From the NCBI RefSeq assembly GCF_020873895.1, contig NZ_JAHWGT010000005.1:186001-250000 (forward strand): DNA of 64,000 nt, written 5' to 3'. The notes beneath the pieces are model-generated. The model saw only the letters and a program-made list of their open reading frames with translations, ran no database searches and was not told where the DNA came from. Of the stretch, positions 29,892 to 39,360 are shown piece after piece; positions within the stretch are counted from its first letter, which is position 1; each line of letters opens with the position of its first letter. The stretch comes from Streptomyces sp. DH12 (GTDB lineage Bacteria; Actinomycetota; Actinomycetes; Streptomycetales; Streptomycetaceae). A program made the translations under genes and the position numbers.

Positions 29892-30515
29892 GCGCTCGGC
29901 CCGGCGGCGCCTGTACGGCGTCTGCTGGTCTGGCCGCCCCGCGCCGCCGTCGCACCCGCCCCCGGCGTGCCACCGCCGCTGCGTGCGCCCGGCGTTGCCG
30001 GGCCGCTGCCGTGTTGTCGCGCTGCGTGGGTGCTGGCCCGGGCGCGTGCCGTCCGGCCGCCGCCCCGCTGGCCACCGGCCAGTCGGTCGTGCTCAGGTCC
30101 GCCCCTTCGCCGCCGCTGCCGCCGTCCTGCCGCCGTGAGGGTGCTGCGTGCTGACTCTTCTACCGGGCAGGCCGGTCACCGCCGCCGTGTTGCCGCCGCG
30201 CGAGCCCCGACGCGGACGTTTTTTTGCCGCCTGCACGCCTGGGCCGTCGTCGCGTGCCGGCCGCGCCCGCCCCGCCCTCGTGGGGCCGCGCGCCGCTGTG
30301 CTGCTGCGGCCGGTTGGTCATCGCCGTACCGCTGCCGCGACCTCCGGGTCCAGAAGCCCCACCGGCGTGTTGCCGCCGCCCGGGCCCCTGCCGTGCCGCC
30401 GCCGTTCCGGTTGCTCCGCCTGGTGACCGGCTGGCTCCCGGCGGCGAAGTACGTCTCCCGCGGGACACGCCGGTGACCGCGTCTGCCGGTCGGAGGCCGC
30501 GGGGTCGGTCAGGCG
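29892..30515. repeat. Low-complexity pyrimidine-skewed tract B
   Basis: About 600 nt with the same word usage as tract A, including GTGTTGCCGCCGCCCGGGCCCC-like runs and GCCGCCGTCCTGCCGCC. It abuts the truncated 5' end of the WYL pseudogene on one side and the stop of the intact WYL gene on the other. No gene seen. Confidence 0.5.
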
Positions 30516-31478
30516 TCATGGGGTGGTGGCGTGCTGCATGCGGACGGCGGCCTGGTGGAGGTAGGCGATCACCTCCGGGTCGGCGTCGAGGGTGTAGTCG
30601 GCGTCGAGGGCGGCGAGGGTCTGGGCGATGCCGGGCAGGAGGTTGCCGGAGCAGTCGACGGTGCACGTGGCCTCGTCGCGGGGACGGATGCGGGAGGCCA
30701 GAGCCCAGGTGCGGCGGCGGACGGTTTCGGCGGGAGCGTGCACGGTGGCGATCGCACGGTGGCGGGTCGGGGCGGTGGCGATCTTGTCCGCGACGTAGGC
30801 GGCCGGGTCGTCGCCGGGGACGGGGCGGGGGATGAAGTGGTGGCGGGTGGGGGCCGGATTGGTGATGCGGTCGAGGCGGTAGATGCGCCAGTCCTCCTTG
30901 TCGGTGTCGTGGGCGAGGAGGTACCACAGGCCGCCGGAGGCGATGAGGTGATGGGGTTCGACGCGGCGGGAGGCGCAGGTCCCGTGGCGGGTGGTGTAGT
31001 CGAAGGTGACGGTTTCGTGGTCGCGGCAGGCGGCGGCCAGGCTGCCCAGCAGCTCGGGGTCGGCGCGCGGGCCGCGGGTTTCCCAGCCGATGGTGGCCGT
31101 CGTCTGCTGTACGGCCGCGACCTTGGTGCGCAACCGGGCGGGCAGGACCTGTTCGAGTTTGGCCAGGGCACGCAGTGAGGTTTCCTCCATGCCGGTGAGA
31201 TGGCCGGCGGCGGTGCGCAGGGCGACAGCGATGGCGATGGCCTCGTCGTCGCCCAGGATCAGCGGGGGCATGGCGGTGCCGGAGGCGAGGCGGTAGCCGC
31301 CGGCGTGGCCGGTGGTGCCTTCGACGGGGTAGCCCAGGTCGCGCAGGCGGTCGATGTCGCGGCGGATGGTACGGCCGGTGACGCCTAGACGTTCGGCGAG
31401 TTCGGTGCCGGACCATTCGCGGCGGGTCTGCAGCAGGGACAGCAGGCGCAGCATACGGGCGGGGAGGTCGGTCGTCAT
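30516..31478 (-). CDS. WYL-domain HTH transcriptional regulator
   Basis: YafY/PafBC-like regulator, 320 residues. N-terminal winged HTH (about 8-60: RMLRLLSLLQTRREWSGTEL, LGVTGRTIRRDIDRLRDLGY), linker GGYRLASGTAMPPLILGDDEA, and a WYL ligand-sensing domain (about 145-210: GLWYLLAHDTDKEDWRIYR), then a C-terminal extension. Start ATG at 31478 is 63 nt from the divergent exporter ATG, so it probably controls that gene from the shared promoter. A truncated, frameshifted paralogue lies downstream, which suggests an old duplication. Confidence 0.88.
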   Translation of the reverse strand: MTTDLPARMLRLLSLLQTRREWSGTELAERLGVTGRTIRRDIDRLRDLGYPVEGTTGHAGGYRLASGTAMPPLILGDDEAIAIAVALRTAAGHLTGMEETSLRALAKLEQVLPARLRTKVAAVQQTTATIGWETRGPRADPELLGSLAAACRDHETVTFDYTTRHGTCASRRVEPHHLIASGGLWYLLAHDTDKEDWRIYRLDRITNPAPTRHHFIPRPVPGDDPAAYVADKIATAPTRHRAIATVHAPAETVRRRTWALASRIRPRDEATCTVDCSGNLLPGIAQTLAALDADYTLDADPEVIAYLHQAAVRMQHATTP

Positions 31479-31541
31479 GCTCTCCAGATTGCCCCGCTTT
31501 ACGGACGTGAGGTGTCCTAAAAGGGCCCTAGCTTGGACGGC

Positions 31542-33053
31542 ATGTCCGAGAACAAACATCCCCGAAACACCATGAATGCGGTCGATCCGCGCCGGTGGGC
31601 CGCGCTGGCCGTGGTCCTCATCGCCTCCTTCATGGACGCGGTCGACGTCACGGTCGTCCACATGGCCGTTCCGCATATCCAGCAGGACATCGGTGCTTCG
31701 TCGGCGCAGGTGCAGTGGGTCACCGGCGGGTATGCGCTGGCGTTCGCGCTTGGGCTGATCACCGGTGGCCGCCTGGGCGACCTGTTCGGCCGCAAGCGCG
31801 TCTTCCTGCTCGGCGTCGTCGGGTTCACCGTCACCTCGCTGGTCTGCGGCGTCGCAGGGAACGCGGAGATGCTGCTGGCCGGGCGCATCGCGCAGGGCGC
31901 GATGGCGGCCCTCATGGTGCCGCAGGTGCTGTCGATCATCCACGTCACGTTTCCCGAGCGTGAGCGCGGCAAGGTCTTCGGCATTTACGGCGCGGTGATG
32001 TCGCTGGGGACGATCGCCGGCCCCCTGGTCAGCGCGCTGCTCGTGCAGGGGGATCTGTTCGGGCTGGGCTGGCGGCCGATCTTCCTGGTCAATCTGCCGC
32101 TGGGCGTCGCGGGGCTGATCGCCGGCGCCCTGGTGATCAGCGAGTCGCGGGCCGGGCGCGCCGCCCGCCTGGACCTGGTCGGAGTGGTGCTGGCCAGTGC
32201 CGGGCTGCTGGCGCTGGTGCTGCCGCTGACCCAGGGCCGTGAGCTGGGCTGGCCCGCCTGGACCTACGTATCGATGGCCGCCTCCGTGCCGGTGCTGGCA
32301 CTTTTCATCGCCTGGGAACGGCGCCTGCTACGGCGGGGCGGCTCGCCGCTGGTGGTGCTGTCGCTGTTCGCCCGGCGCAGTTTCGCCGGCGGGCAGGGCG
32401 TACAGCTGATGTTCGGCCTCGCCTCGGGGGTGTTCTTCCTGGCCTGGACCCTCTACCTCCAGCTGGGGCTGGGCTTCTCGCCGCTGAAGGCCGGGCTGTC
32501 GGGGCTGCCGCTGTCGGCGGCGATGATGGCCGGTGCCGGGATGTCCATGCAGGTTCTGGTGCCCCGTTTCGGCCGCGTGGTGCTGCAGGTCGGCGCCCTG
32601 CTGGCGGCGGCGGGCATGGTGCTGTTCGCCTGTCTGGCCCAGCACTACGGCAGCGACATCGCGACGTGGCAGGCCATCGTTCCGCTCATCCCGATGGGCC
32701 TGGGCATGGGCCTGATCATCGCTCCGCTGACCGACGTGATCCTCTCCGAGGTCCCCGACGAGCACGCCGGGTCCGCGTCCGGGCTGACCAACACCACCAT
32801 CCAGCTCGGCCAAGCCGTCGGTGTCGCCCTGTCCTCGGTGGTCTTCTTCGCCCGCCTGGGCCACGGCGACCCCGCCACCCAGGCCGCGAAGATGCCGCAC
32901 GCCTTCACCGGCTCCCTGTGGTACGTGACGGCCGCGTTCGTCGCCGCGTTCGCCCTGCTGTCCACCCTGCCCCGCACCGCCGGAACCAAGAAGCCGGCCG
33001 CTGCCCCGGCCAGGCGGTCCGATCAACATGACGCCACAGTCCCCGTGGCCTGA
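31542..33053 (+). CDS. MFS exporter, DHA2 family
   Basis: Proton-driven multidrug-type exporter, 503 residues, with about 14 hydrophobic helices as in the 14-TMS DHA2 family (EmrB/QacA-like). Motif A appears as GGRLGDLFGRKRVFLLG after helix 2, and the helix-1 stretch VVLIASFMDAVDVTVVHMAVP contains the family's conserved Asp. Start taken at ATG 31542; a TTG at 31533 is an alternative and no good Shine-Dalgarno is seen for either. Divergent from the WYL regulator. Likely exports a toxic small molecule; specificity not deducible. Confidence 0.9.
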   Translation: MSENKHPRNTMNAVDPRRWAALAVVLIASFMDAVDVTVVHMAVPHIQQDIGASSAQVQWVTGGYALAFALGLITGGRLGDLFGRKRVFLLGVVGFTVTSLVCGVAGNAEMLLAGRIAQGAMAALMVPQVLSIIHVTFPERERGKVFGIYGAVMSLGTIAGPLVSALLVQGDLFGLGWRPIFLVNLPLGVAGLIAGALVISESRAGRAARLDLVGVVLASAGLLALVLPLTQGRELGWPAWTYVSMAASVPVLALFIAWERRLLRRGGSPLVVLSLFARRSFAGGQGVQLMFGLASGVFFLAWTLYLQLGLGFSPLKAGLSGLPLSAAMMAGAGMSMQVLVPRFGRVVLQVGALLAAAGMVLFACLAQHYGSDIATWQAIVPLIPMGLGMGLIIAPLTDVILSEVPDEHAGSASGLTNTTIQLGQAVGVALSSVVFFARLGHGDPATQAAKMPHAFTGSLWYVTAAFVAAFALLSTLPRTAGTKKPAAAPARRSDQHDATVPVA

Positions 33054-33185
33054 CCCGCCGCAGGCCCCGCGGGGCACTCAACCGGCCCTGTACGCGGGCC
33101 CGCCCCTGCGCTGCGGGACAGCCTCGACACGAAGGACCCCGGCCCGCGACACCTGCCGTGTTCGCGGTCACACGAAAGGAACATC

Positions 33186-34019
33186 ATGCGCTTCATGTCT
33201 CCCGGCCAGGTCGTCTGGTTCGAGATCGGCACTACGGCCCCCGAGGCCGTCACCGACTTCTACGGTTCCCTCCTTGGCTGGAGGTTCGAGGTCGATGCGG
33301 ATTCCTCCATCGACGGCCGCACCTACATCCGGATCCTCGCACCCGGCGCGCCATGGCCGATGGGCGCGATCCAGCAGGGCGACACCGGCGAGGAGGCGAT
33401 CAACCTCTCCATCCTCTCCACCGACGTCCACCGGGACGTCGACAGGCTCACCGGGCTGGGCGCCAAGATCGTCGTACCGGCCACACCGGTGGGGGACGTG
33501 ACGGTCTTCGCCCGGCTGAGGGACCCGCGCGGCAACCTGTTCTCTCTCTTCTCCCAGTCCGCCTCCCAGCGCTTCGAGGAGCGCATCGCCGGGACCGAGG
33601 AGTACATGCGGCAGGCCGCCGACGCCCCGAAGCCCGGGACCATGGCCGGATTCGAGATCGGCACCACCGACGTCCGGGCCACCATCGACTTCTACACCCA
33701 GGGCTTCGGCTGGCGGTTCGAGAAGGACGACACCATCGGCGGCGTGCCCGGTCTGGCCGTCTTCGGGCCCGGCGCCGATCACCCCTCCGGCCTGTTGTGG
33801 GATCACAGCGCCGAGACCGTCAGCGCGGCGGATTACGCCGCGCCCACCTTCCTGGTCACCGACGTCGCCGCCACCGCCACGGCAGCGCAGGAGGGAGGCG
33901 CACGAGTGGAGCAGCAGCCGCACTCCGCGCCCGCAGGCCCGGTCCGCGCCCGTATCCGCGACCCCCGCGGCAACCGCTTCGGCCTCCTCTCCCAGTTCGC
34001 CCCTCCCCTGACCCGCTGA
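33186..34019 (+). CDS. Two-domain VOC family protein
   Basis: 277 residues with two glyoxalase/VOC modules (about 8-125 and 145-272). Each begins with a VWFEIGTT/AGFEIGTT strand followed by a DFYxxxxGWRFE helix and ends in RDPRGNLFSL/RDPRGNRFGL. Such proteins are putative metal-dependent isomerases, glyoxalases or antibiotic-binding resistance proteins. Metal ligands are incomplete by eye, so catalysis is uncertain. The ATG has AAAGGAAC upstream. It follows the exporter by 132 nt and could be co-expressed. Confidence 0.82.
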   Translation: MRFMSPGQVVWFEIGTTAPEAVTDFYGSLLGWRFEVDADSSIDGRTYIRILAPGAPWPMGAIQQGDTGEEAINLSILSTDVHRDVDRLTGLGAKIVVPATPVGDVTVFARLRDPRGNLFSLFSQSASQRFEERIAGTEEYMRQAADAPKPGTMAGFEIGTTDVRATIDFYTQGFGWRFEKDDTIGGVPGLAVFGPGADHPSGLLWDHSAETVSAADYAAPTFLVTDVAATATAAQEGGARVEQQPHSAPAGPVRARIRDPRGNRFGLLSQFAPPLTR

Positions 34020-34111
34020 ACCCTGCCCTCCCGGCCACCCCCGCCCGCGCGCCATCGGCCGGAGCGGCCGGGGTCCGGCCGCCGCCTCACCCACCGCAAA
34101 GGAGACAAGAG

Positions 34112-35056
34112 ATGAAGATCGCACTGCTGGGAACCGGTTTCGGGCAGGCGCACGCCGCCGTCTACGCCGCTCGTGACGATGTGGAGGTGGTGATGTTCGG
34201 CCGGGACGCGGCCAAGACCGCGAAAGCAGCGAGCCGGTTCGGGGTCGCCTCCTCGACGGACATGGACGCCGCGTTCGAGGACGGCTCCTTCGACCTGGTG
34301 GACATCTGCCTGCCGCTCCCGCTGCACGCCGAGTTCGTACTGCGCGCCCTCAAGGCGGGCAAGCACGCGCTGGTCGAGCTGCCGCTGGCCGATGACATCG
34401 AGGACGCGAAGCGGGTGGCCGAGGCCGCCGCCCGCAGCGACAAGCACGTGTTCGTCGACATGTTCGAGCGCTTCATCCCGGCCAACCAGGCCCTGTTCGA
34501 CGCGGTGAAGCAGCGCACCTACGGACGCTTGGAGCAGCTGACGCTGTGGAACCTGACAGCGCACCTGTGGCCGGGCGCCTCGCTGGGGCTGAAGGTGCTG
34601 CCGATGGAGGCCATGCACAGCGACATGGACATCATCACCCGCACCCTCGGCCTGCCCCAGGCCACCACCGTCACCACCGTGGCGCGCGGTGAGGACTCCG
34701 GGGCCATCGACGCGGCCTTCCGCTTCGACGGCGCGGCGGCGCGTAGCTCCATCTCCTCACTGATGCCCCAGGCGTGGGGGGCCCGCGGCGGCTACACCGC
34801 CACCTTCCAGCACGGCGTACTGGACGCCACATCCACGATGGGCTTCGACGGCAAACCCTCCGGCACCGTCACCGCCTACACCGCCGAGGGCGCGCACGAG
34901 CTCCAGCTGCCGGACGCCGACCAGTACACCGCCATGATCGGCCACGTCCTGGACGTGGTGCGCGGTGCAGCAGACAACCAGATCGCCCCCGCGAGTGTGC
35001 TGGACGCCCTCCAGCTCACCCTCGACCTCGACCACATGGTCAACAATCCGCGCTGA
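34112..35056 (+). CDS. Gfo/Idh/MocA family oxidoreductase
   Basis: NAD(P)-dependent dehydrogenase of the sugar/inositol oxidoreductase superfamily, 314 residues. N-terminal Rossmann GTGFGQAHA (8-16), an acidic/charged turn FGRDAAK, and the family's EKP-type catalytic motif region appearing as HALVELPLADD, where the usual EKP Lys is Leu. That substitution could mean altered or lost dehydrogenase chemistry. C-terminal alpha/beta domain intact. ATG at 34112 has AAAGGAG 7 nt upstream. Last of the apparent exporter-VOC-oxidoreductase run. Confidence 0.85.
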   Translation: MKIALLGTGFGQAHAAVYAARDDVEVVMFGRDAAKTAKAASRFGVASSTDMDAAFEDGSFDLVDICLPLPLHAEFVLRALKAGKHALVELPLADDIEDAKRVAEAAARSDKHVFVDMFERFIPANQALFDAVKQRTYGRLEQLTLWNLTAHLWPGASLGLKVLPMEAMHSDMDIITRTLGLPQATTVTTVARGEDSGAIDAAFRFDGAAARSSISSLMPQAWGARGGYTATFQHGVLDATSTMGFDGKPSGTVTAYTAEGAHELQLPDADQYTAMIGHVLDVVRGAADNQIAPASVLDALQLTLDLDHMVNNPR

Positions 35057-35171
35057 GCCCCGCTCTCCCCGGGACCCGCTCCGGCGGGCCCCGGGGGCGG
35101 CGGCCCATGGCGCACCCGGGGCCCGTGCGAGCTGTAGAAGCGGGGTAGCCGGGCCCGCCCCGCCCCCGCTG

Positions 35172-35195
35172 TGACTGAGCGCTTCAGTCGGCCGG
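35172..35195. repeat. Left copy of 24-bp inverted repeat
   Basis: Pairs with 35898-35921 with one mismatch. It begins TGACTGAGCGCTTCAG, is itself nearly palindromic around GCGC, and contains the stop codon of the gene at 35184. The two copies bound a 750-bp segment with one gene. Confidence 0.7.
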
Positions 35196-35813
35196 TGAGC
35201 GGCCGAGTTGGCCGGCCGAGCGTTCGATGTCAGGCGCCTGGCGGGTCCAGAGGGTGAGGTCGCTGCTGGTGGCGACGGCGAGGGTGCGTCCGGACGGCGA
35301 GAAGCCGGCGGCTCGCAGTTCAGAGTAGTTGGAGTCGAAGATGTGCCACCAGCTTTCGCCGTGCGGTCCGTCGTGGGGGATGCCTCCGTCCGCGGACAGC
35401 AGGACGCGATCGTGCGGCCACTCTGGGCTGACCACCTCCAGGGTCCAGCCGTCCTCGGTGGTGGTGTGCAGGCCGCCTCCGAAGAGTCCCGCGATGCGTA
35501 CTCGGGTCGAGGCGATGGGGCCGAGCCCTGGGCAGGAGAGATCTGGCACTGCGTCCGGGGTGCCGCCGTCGGGGTCAGGGTCACGGTCCCGGGCGATCTT
35601 CTCGCCGGTGACGGTGTCGAAGAGCCCGTGGCCGTCGACGGAGACAACCATGACCAGGTCGCGGCCATCGTCGGGAGCGAGAGCGAAGCCGACGCCGAGC
35701 AGGCCACCGATGGGGATGAGCCCGGTCGGGACCGGGTGCCACGGGACAGGCGGCGCAACGACAGGGACGGACAGAAACTGCTCTCGCAGACGCCGCTGGT
35801 AGTCAGAGATCAA
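35184..35813 (-). CDS. Hypothetical protein
   Basis: 209 residues from a TTG start at 35813 preceded by GAAGG; an in-frame ATG at 35882 is the alternative. No family recognised. The protein opens with a basic helix (SDYQRRLREQFLSV) and continues as short beta-like segments (GLFDTVTGEKIARD, WTLEVVSPEWPHDRVLLSAD, GFSPSGRTLAVATSSDLTLW), the last of which resembles one WD40/propeller blade. No signal peptide or membrane helix. The gene is enclosed by a 24-bp inverted repeat. Confidence 0.6.
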   Translation of the reverse strand: MISDYQRRLREQFLSVPVVAPPVPWHPVPTGLIPIGGLLGVGFALAPDDGRDLVMVVSVDGHGLFDTVTGEKIARDRDPDPDGGTPDAVPDLSCPGLGPIASTRVRIAGLFGGGLHTTTEDGWTLEVVSPEWPHDRVLLSADGGIPHDGPHGESWWHIFDSNYSELRAAGFSPSGRTLAVATSSDLTLWTRQAPDIERSAGQLGRSPAD

Positions 35814-35897
35814 TGTTCCTTCTCGCCTCGGCTGGACGTTGACCGCCCCAAGGCGATGACGTGGATCGTGCCAGGTTCGCACGAGCCTCGCACTCGA

Positions 35898-35921
35898 CCG
35901 GCCAACTGAAGCGCTCAGTCA
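35898..35921. repeat. Right copy of 24-bp inverted repeat
   Basis: Reverse complement of 35172-35195 with one mismatch; lies 85 nt upstream of the TTG start of the enclosed gene. No obvious target-site duplication outside the two copies. Confidence 0.7.
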
Positions 35922-35976
35922 CACCCGCAGCGGCCCGCGGTCGTGGGGGTACTTCTGTCCGTCCCGACTCAGGAAG

Positions 35977-36277
35977 TCAGTCATCATCAACGCCGAACGC
36001 GTTGAAGAAGGCCCAATCCGCCTCAGGCAGATCTGCGCCTCCGCAATGATTGGTCGGACTGCCGATCGGTAGTCCGGCGATGTTGCCTCCGAGTGCCGGT
36101 GCTCTGGCTGGTCGCTCCTGCGGCGTGGGTGCCGTGGTCGTTGGCGCAGCCGTTACCGAAGGCCGGTGAGAGGAAATCACCGACACCACCCGCCGTTGCC
36201 GGTGCGGCCGTGCTCAGCGTGACCCCCATGACTGCTGTCATCAGCGCCCATACTCCGGCTGCCTTGCAAGTCGTCAT
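35977..36277 (-). pseudogene. Short chaplin, frameshifted
   Basis: Reads MTTCKAAGVWALMTAVMGV (signal peptide) then GGVGDFLSPAFGNGCAND, the start of the amyloid-forming chaplin domain. The frame breaks near 36090, after which the other frame gives GNIAGLPIGSPTNHCGGADL, the second half of the domain with its conserved Cys. The two Cys that would form the chaplin disulphide are in different frames. One or two lost bases are enough to explain it. Confidence 0.75.
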
Positions 36278-36614
36278 GCCCGCGTACGGGAACCGCGAGA
36301 CGGGACACCGTACGAGCGTGCTTTCCCTCGTCCGGCCGTCTTCCCTCGACCAAGGCCGGACGGCGGAATAGAACCGGACGGCACGGCAGAAGAGGCACCC
36401 GGGCCCGCCTCCGCTCGTCCCCGCAGCGCCCGTGGCCCTACTTCGAGGACGTCACACGTCGGACGGGTCATGAGACGTCTGTCGACCTGCCTCGTGACCT
36501 GCGCCGACAAGCGAAGGGCCGTGACACAGGGAGCGACCGTTCAGCACAGCGGCGTCCTGGGGCAGTGGTCGGGCCACTGCAGGTTGCTGGTTGATCGCCT
36601 GAGATGCTTGCGAC
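36278..36614. other. Intergenic region without features
   Basis: No frame with ribosome site, recognisable family or striking repeat. It separates the chaplin pseudogene from the small membrane-protein gene. Confidence 0.3.
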
Positions 36615-36722
36615 ATGACCGCTCCCTTCCTTGTCGCCAGCGTCGTCCTGGCCGGCGTCCTCACCATGGCCGTGTGGGTCTGTATCAAGTTCGTGCAGGC
36701 CTGCCAGGAGCGGCGCCCCTGA
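36615..36722 (+). CDS. Small single-helix membrane protein
   Basis: 35 residues, MTAPFLVASVVLAGVLTMAV then a short polar tail with VQACQERRP. One transmembrane helix (about 5-26) with two Cys near the cytoplasmic side. No strong Shine-Dalgarno, so it may be chance, but hydrophobic coding in this frame is clean. Function unknown. Confidence 0.4.
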   Translation: MTAPFLVASVVLAGVLTMAVWVCIKFVQACQERRP

Positions 36723-36762
36723 GCCTCGGACACGCAACGCCCCGCTGATGGGCGTCGTGTGT

Positions 36763-37846
36763 GTTCCACAACATCGCCGCCATGATCGTCGGTGAGGGCG
36801 AGATCGGGGCCAGGGGATCCTCCGCGACGTCCAGCGCCGCCAGGGCCTGCCCCAGGTGGTGTGGCGCGACGCCGGCCGCAAGCTCCCCAAGTACAGCATC
36901 GCCCACGGTGCCACCCGGTCATGGCTGGCGCCCGACATCGACACCCTGCCGTTCGTCGACCGCCGCTTCCTGCCCCAGGACCCCTACCGCGCCGAGGACG
37001 GCCGCCTCGAGGCGAACTTGGTGTGCTCGCGTGGCTGCCCGTGCGAGTGCACCTTCTGCGGGGCGGCGGCGTCCATGAACCCCGACGTGACCATCCGCAC
37101 CCGGGACCCGCACAACATCATCGACGAGATGGACCAGCTCCACGAGGAGTACGGGGTGACGGCGTTCCGCGCATTCGATGACCTCTTCCTCGGCGCTCGC
37201 CGTGTCATCCGCCCCGCTCTCAAGGCGTTCGCCGACGCCCGCATCGGGGAGCGGTGTGTGGGACGCGACCGGCCGCATCAACATCCTGGACCGTGAAGAC
37301 GACGGCTTCCTGGCTGCGTTACGAGCCGACGGCCTGCGGGAGGCCGCCCTCGGCATCGAGTCCGGGGCCCCCAGAAATCTCACGGCGATGGACAAGCGCA
37401 TCACCCCCCAGATGACACTGTCCGTCACCCGCCGCCTCCTCCAGCACGGCATCAGCGTCCAGGGCCACTTCATCCTCGGCTGCCCCGGCGAGACCCACGA
37501 GGAGGCCGAACAGTCCCTGCGACACATCAAGGACCTGTGGGCACTGTCCGACCGGCTGCTCGGCACTTCCGGGCCTCCGCCTTCGTCTTCCGCCCTACCC
37601 GGGCAGCCCGATCTTCAACGACCTCGTCCAGCAGGGCTACGACCCGGTCGCGATGCAGACCTACAGCGACGTCGACCTGACCGAACACGGCGCCGACGAG
37701 GCGATGCGCCAACGCGACGAGTTCAACTTCACCACCAGCCAGCAGTTCGGCACGGTCGCCCTCGACGACCTCAGCCGGATCTCGCCGCCATCTCCCGCGA
37801 GCAGTACGACCGCACCCTCCACGCCCGCCAGGACGTGAGCGCCTGA
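36763..37846 (+). pseudogene. B12-binding radical SAM protein, several frameshifts
   Basis: A broken gene. The end of a cobalamin-binding-like domain (NIAAMIVGEGE) is followed in another frame by the radical SAM core with CSRGCPCECTFCGAA, holding the CxxxCxxC cluster motif (about 37025). Near 37255 the frame shifts and the TIM barrel continues (GRINILDREDDGFLAALRAD, GHFILGCPGETHEEAEQSL). It shifts again near 37560 and 37790. At least three frameshifts, so inactive. A dTMP-kinase-like gene follows directly, suggesting an old two-gene natural-product or nucleotide-related operon. Confidence 0.72.
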
Positions 37847-38645
37847 ACACCCGCGGTCTGCTCCTCACTCTCGACGGACCCGGCGGCGTAGGCGAGACCA
37901 CCACCCACCAGGCCCTCGCCCAAGCCCTGCTCCTGGCCGGCCACCAGGTCCACGCCACCGTCCAACCCTCCCGCAGCTCCTTTGGGCAGAGCGTCCGCAC
38001 GCTGGGCGGCACAGGGGAGCTGACCGGCCGCGTCCTTGCGCTCGCCGCCGACCGCCACCACCAGCTCGACGCCGAGATCCGGCCCGCGCTCGGCGCCGGC
38101 CACACCGTGCTGCTGAACCCGGTACCTGCCCTCCACCCCCGTCCTGCAGCGCAAGGACGGAGTCGACACCGACTTCCTCCTCACCATCAACAAGGACGTC
38201 CCCGTCCCCGACCTCGCCGTCGTCCTCCTCACCGACGCCCGAACCGTCCACGCCCGCTGCACCCGCCACCGCTTCGAACGCACCCTCGACGACACCCGGC
38301 GCGAACTCGCCCTGTACGAGGAGACGATGCGGATCTTTGGAACAGCTCGGCTACCCGGTCGTATTGCCCGAGCCCCGTCCAGTCGCCGTCGTTCCCGTTC
38401 CGCAGCCGGAGTGCGCCGACGTCGACGACGACGTCGGCCAGGAGCAGCAGCTCGATCTCGAGGACCTGACCCGCGAACAGGTCATCGACTGGCGCGCTCG
38501 CGCCGCCCACGACCACCAGCTGGTGTTCGACCACATCGACCGATACGGCGAGACGTCGGGCAGGAGACTGTTCACCAGCAGGTTCGTGGACCAGGTGCAG
38601 CGCCTTGCCGGCCTCGGCCACCTGAACCTCTGCCACATCCTGTGA
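37843..38645 (+). pseudogene. Thymidylate-kinase-like P-loop protein, frameshifted
   Basis: Opens GLLLTLDGPGGVGETTTHQA, a dTMP-kinase P-loop in which the essential Lys of GKT is Glu. LTGRVLALAADRHHQLDAEI follows as the DRxxH-like segment. After a frameshift near 38120 the next part reads TDFLLTINKDVPVPDLAVVL and HRFERTLDDTRRELALYEET. After another near 38335 comes an open end EQVIDWRARAAHDHQLVFDH to the stop. Both the P-loop change and the frameshifts argue against activity. Overlaps the radical SAM stop. Confidence 0.65.
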
Positions 38646-38653
38646 GGATAAGC

Positions 38654-39360
38654 ATGAGCGGCAGCGAAATGTCCGGTGTCGACCTCGCGCGCCAGGCCCT
38701 GGTCGCCGCCCGGGAGGCGGCGAAGAAGAACGGTGCCCGCACGGCGAAGTCGAAGCCCCGGTTGCTCGATGTGGTGGACGAGGTTCTCCGTTCCCGGACC
38801 GCACTCGAATGGGAAGTCGAGACACTCCACCAACTACTCGACGACGCTGGATCTGCCTACCGGGTCAACGAGGCCGCGGACGGGTTGGAGGAGCGGGTCA
38901 CTCCGGCCGTTCGCGACGCGGTGCGCCACACGATCGCGGACGCGGCGGCCGGGCAGTCCGCCGGCTCCCCGCCGCCGACCACCTTGCCGCCGCATGGCAG
39001 GCAGCGTACGGGCGCAGCCCGGATGCGGTGCGCGCGTACAGCGAAGCCATCGAGGCCGCGGAGGCCGCGGCCCATGCCATCGTCCAGCCGAACAAGCCCA
39101 GGGCCACCCTCGGCACCATGATCGGTGAGATCAACAACGCCCGGCACAAGTTCGCCACCACGCTCTCCACACCGGCCGGGAACGACCCCGTCGCCCCCGT
39201 CGAAGCGATGATGCGCGCCCTGTGGCAAGGGCAGACCTCCCGCCACGGCAGACAGGAGCCCACCTCGCCCGAGGCGCTGGAGGCCGCCCGCGCCGCCGTC
39301 CACCTCGCCGCGACGATCGTCCAGTGGTTCGTTTCGGAAGCCGTGATCCGACTCCCCTGA
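38654..39360 (+). pseudogene. Chimeric: DciA-like start and Abi-type C-terminus
   Basis: ATG at 38654 gives MSGSEMSGVDLARQALVAAR, like the first residues of DciA/DUF721 proteins. It is followed by LEWEVETLHQLLDDAGSAYR and, after a frameshift near 38970, AAWQAAYGRSPDAVRAYSEA and APVEAMMRALWQGQTSRHG, which I associate with abortive-infection-like hypothetical proteins of streptomycete plasmids. The join of unrelated parts plus the shift suggests recombinational decay. Confidence 0.5.

Noticed and set aside
36763-38645. Sequencing error as the cause of the frameshifts
   Set aside because: Cannot be excluded from sequence alone, but the shifts are confined to the accessory half, combine with truncations and a changed P-loop Lys, and are not limited to homopolymers.
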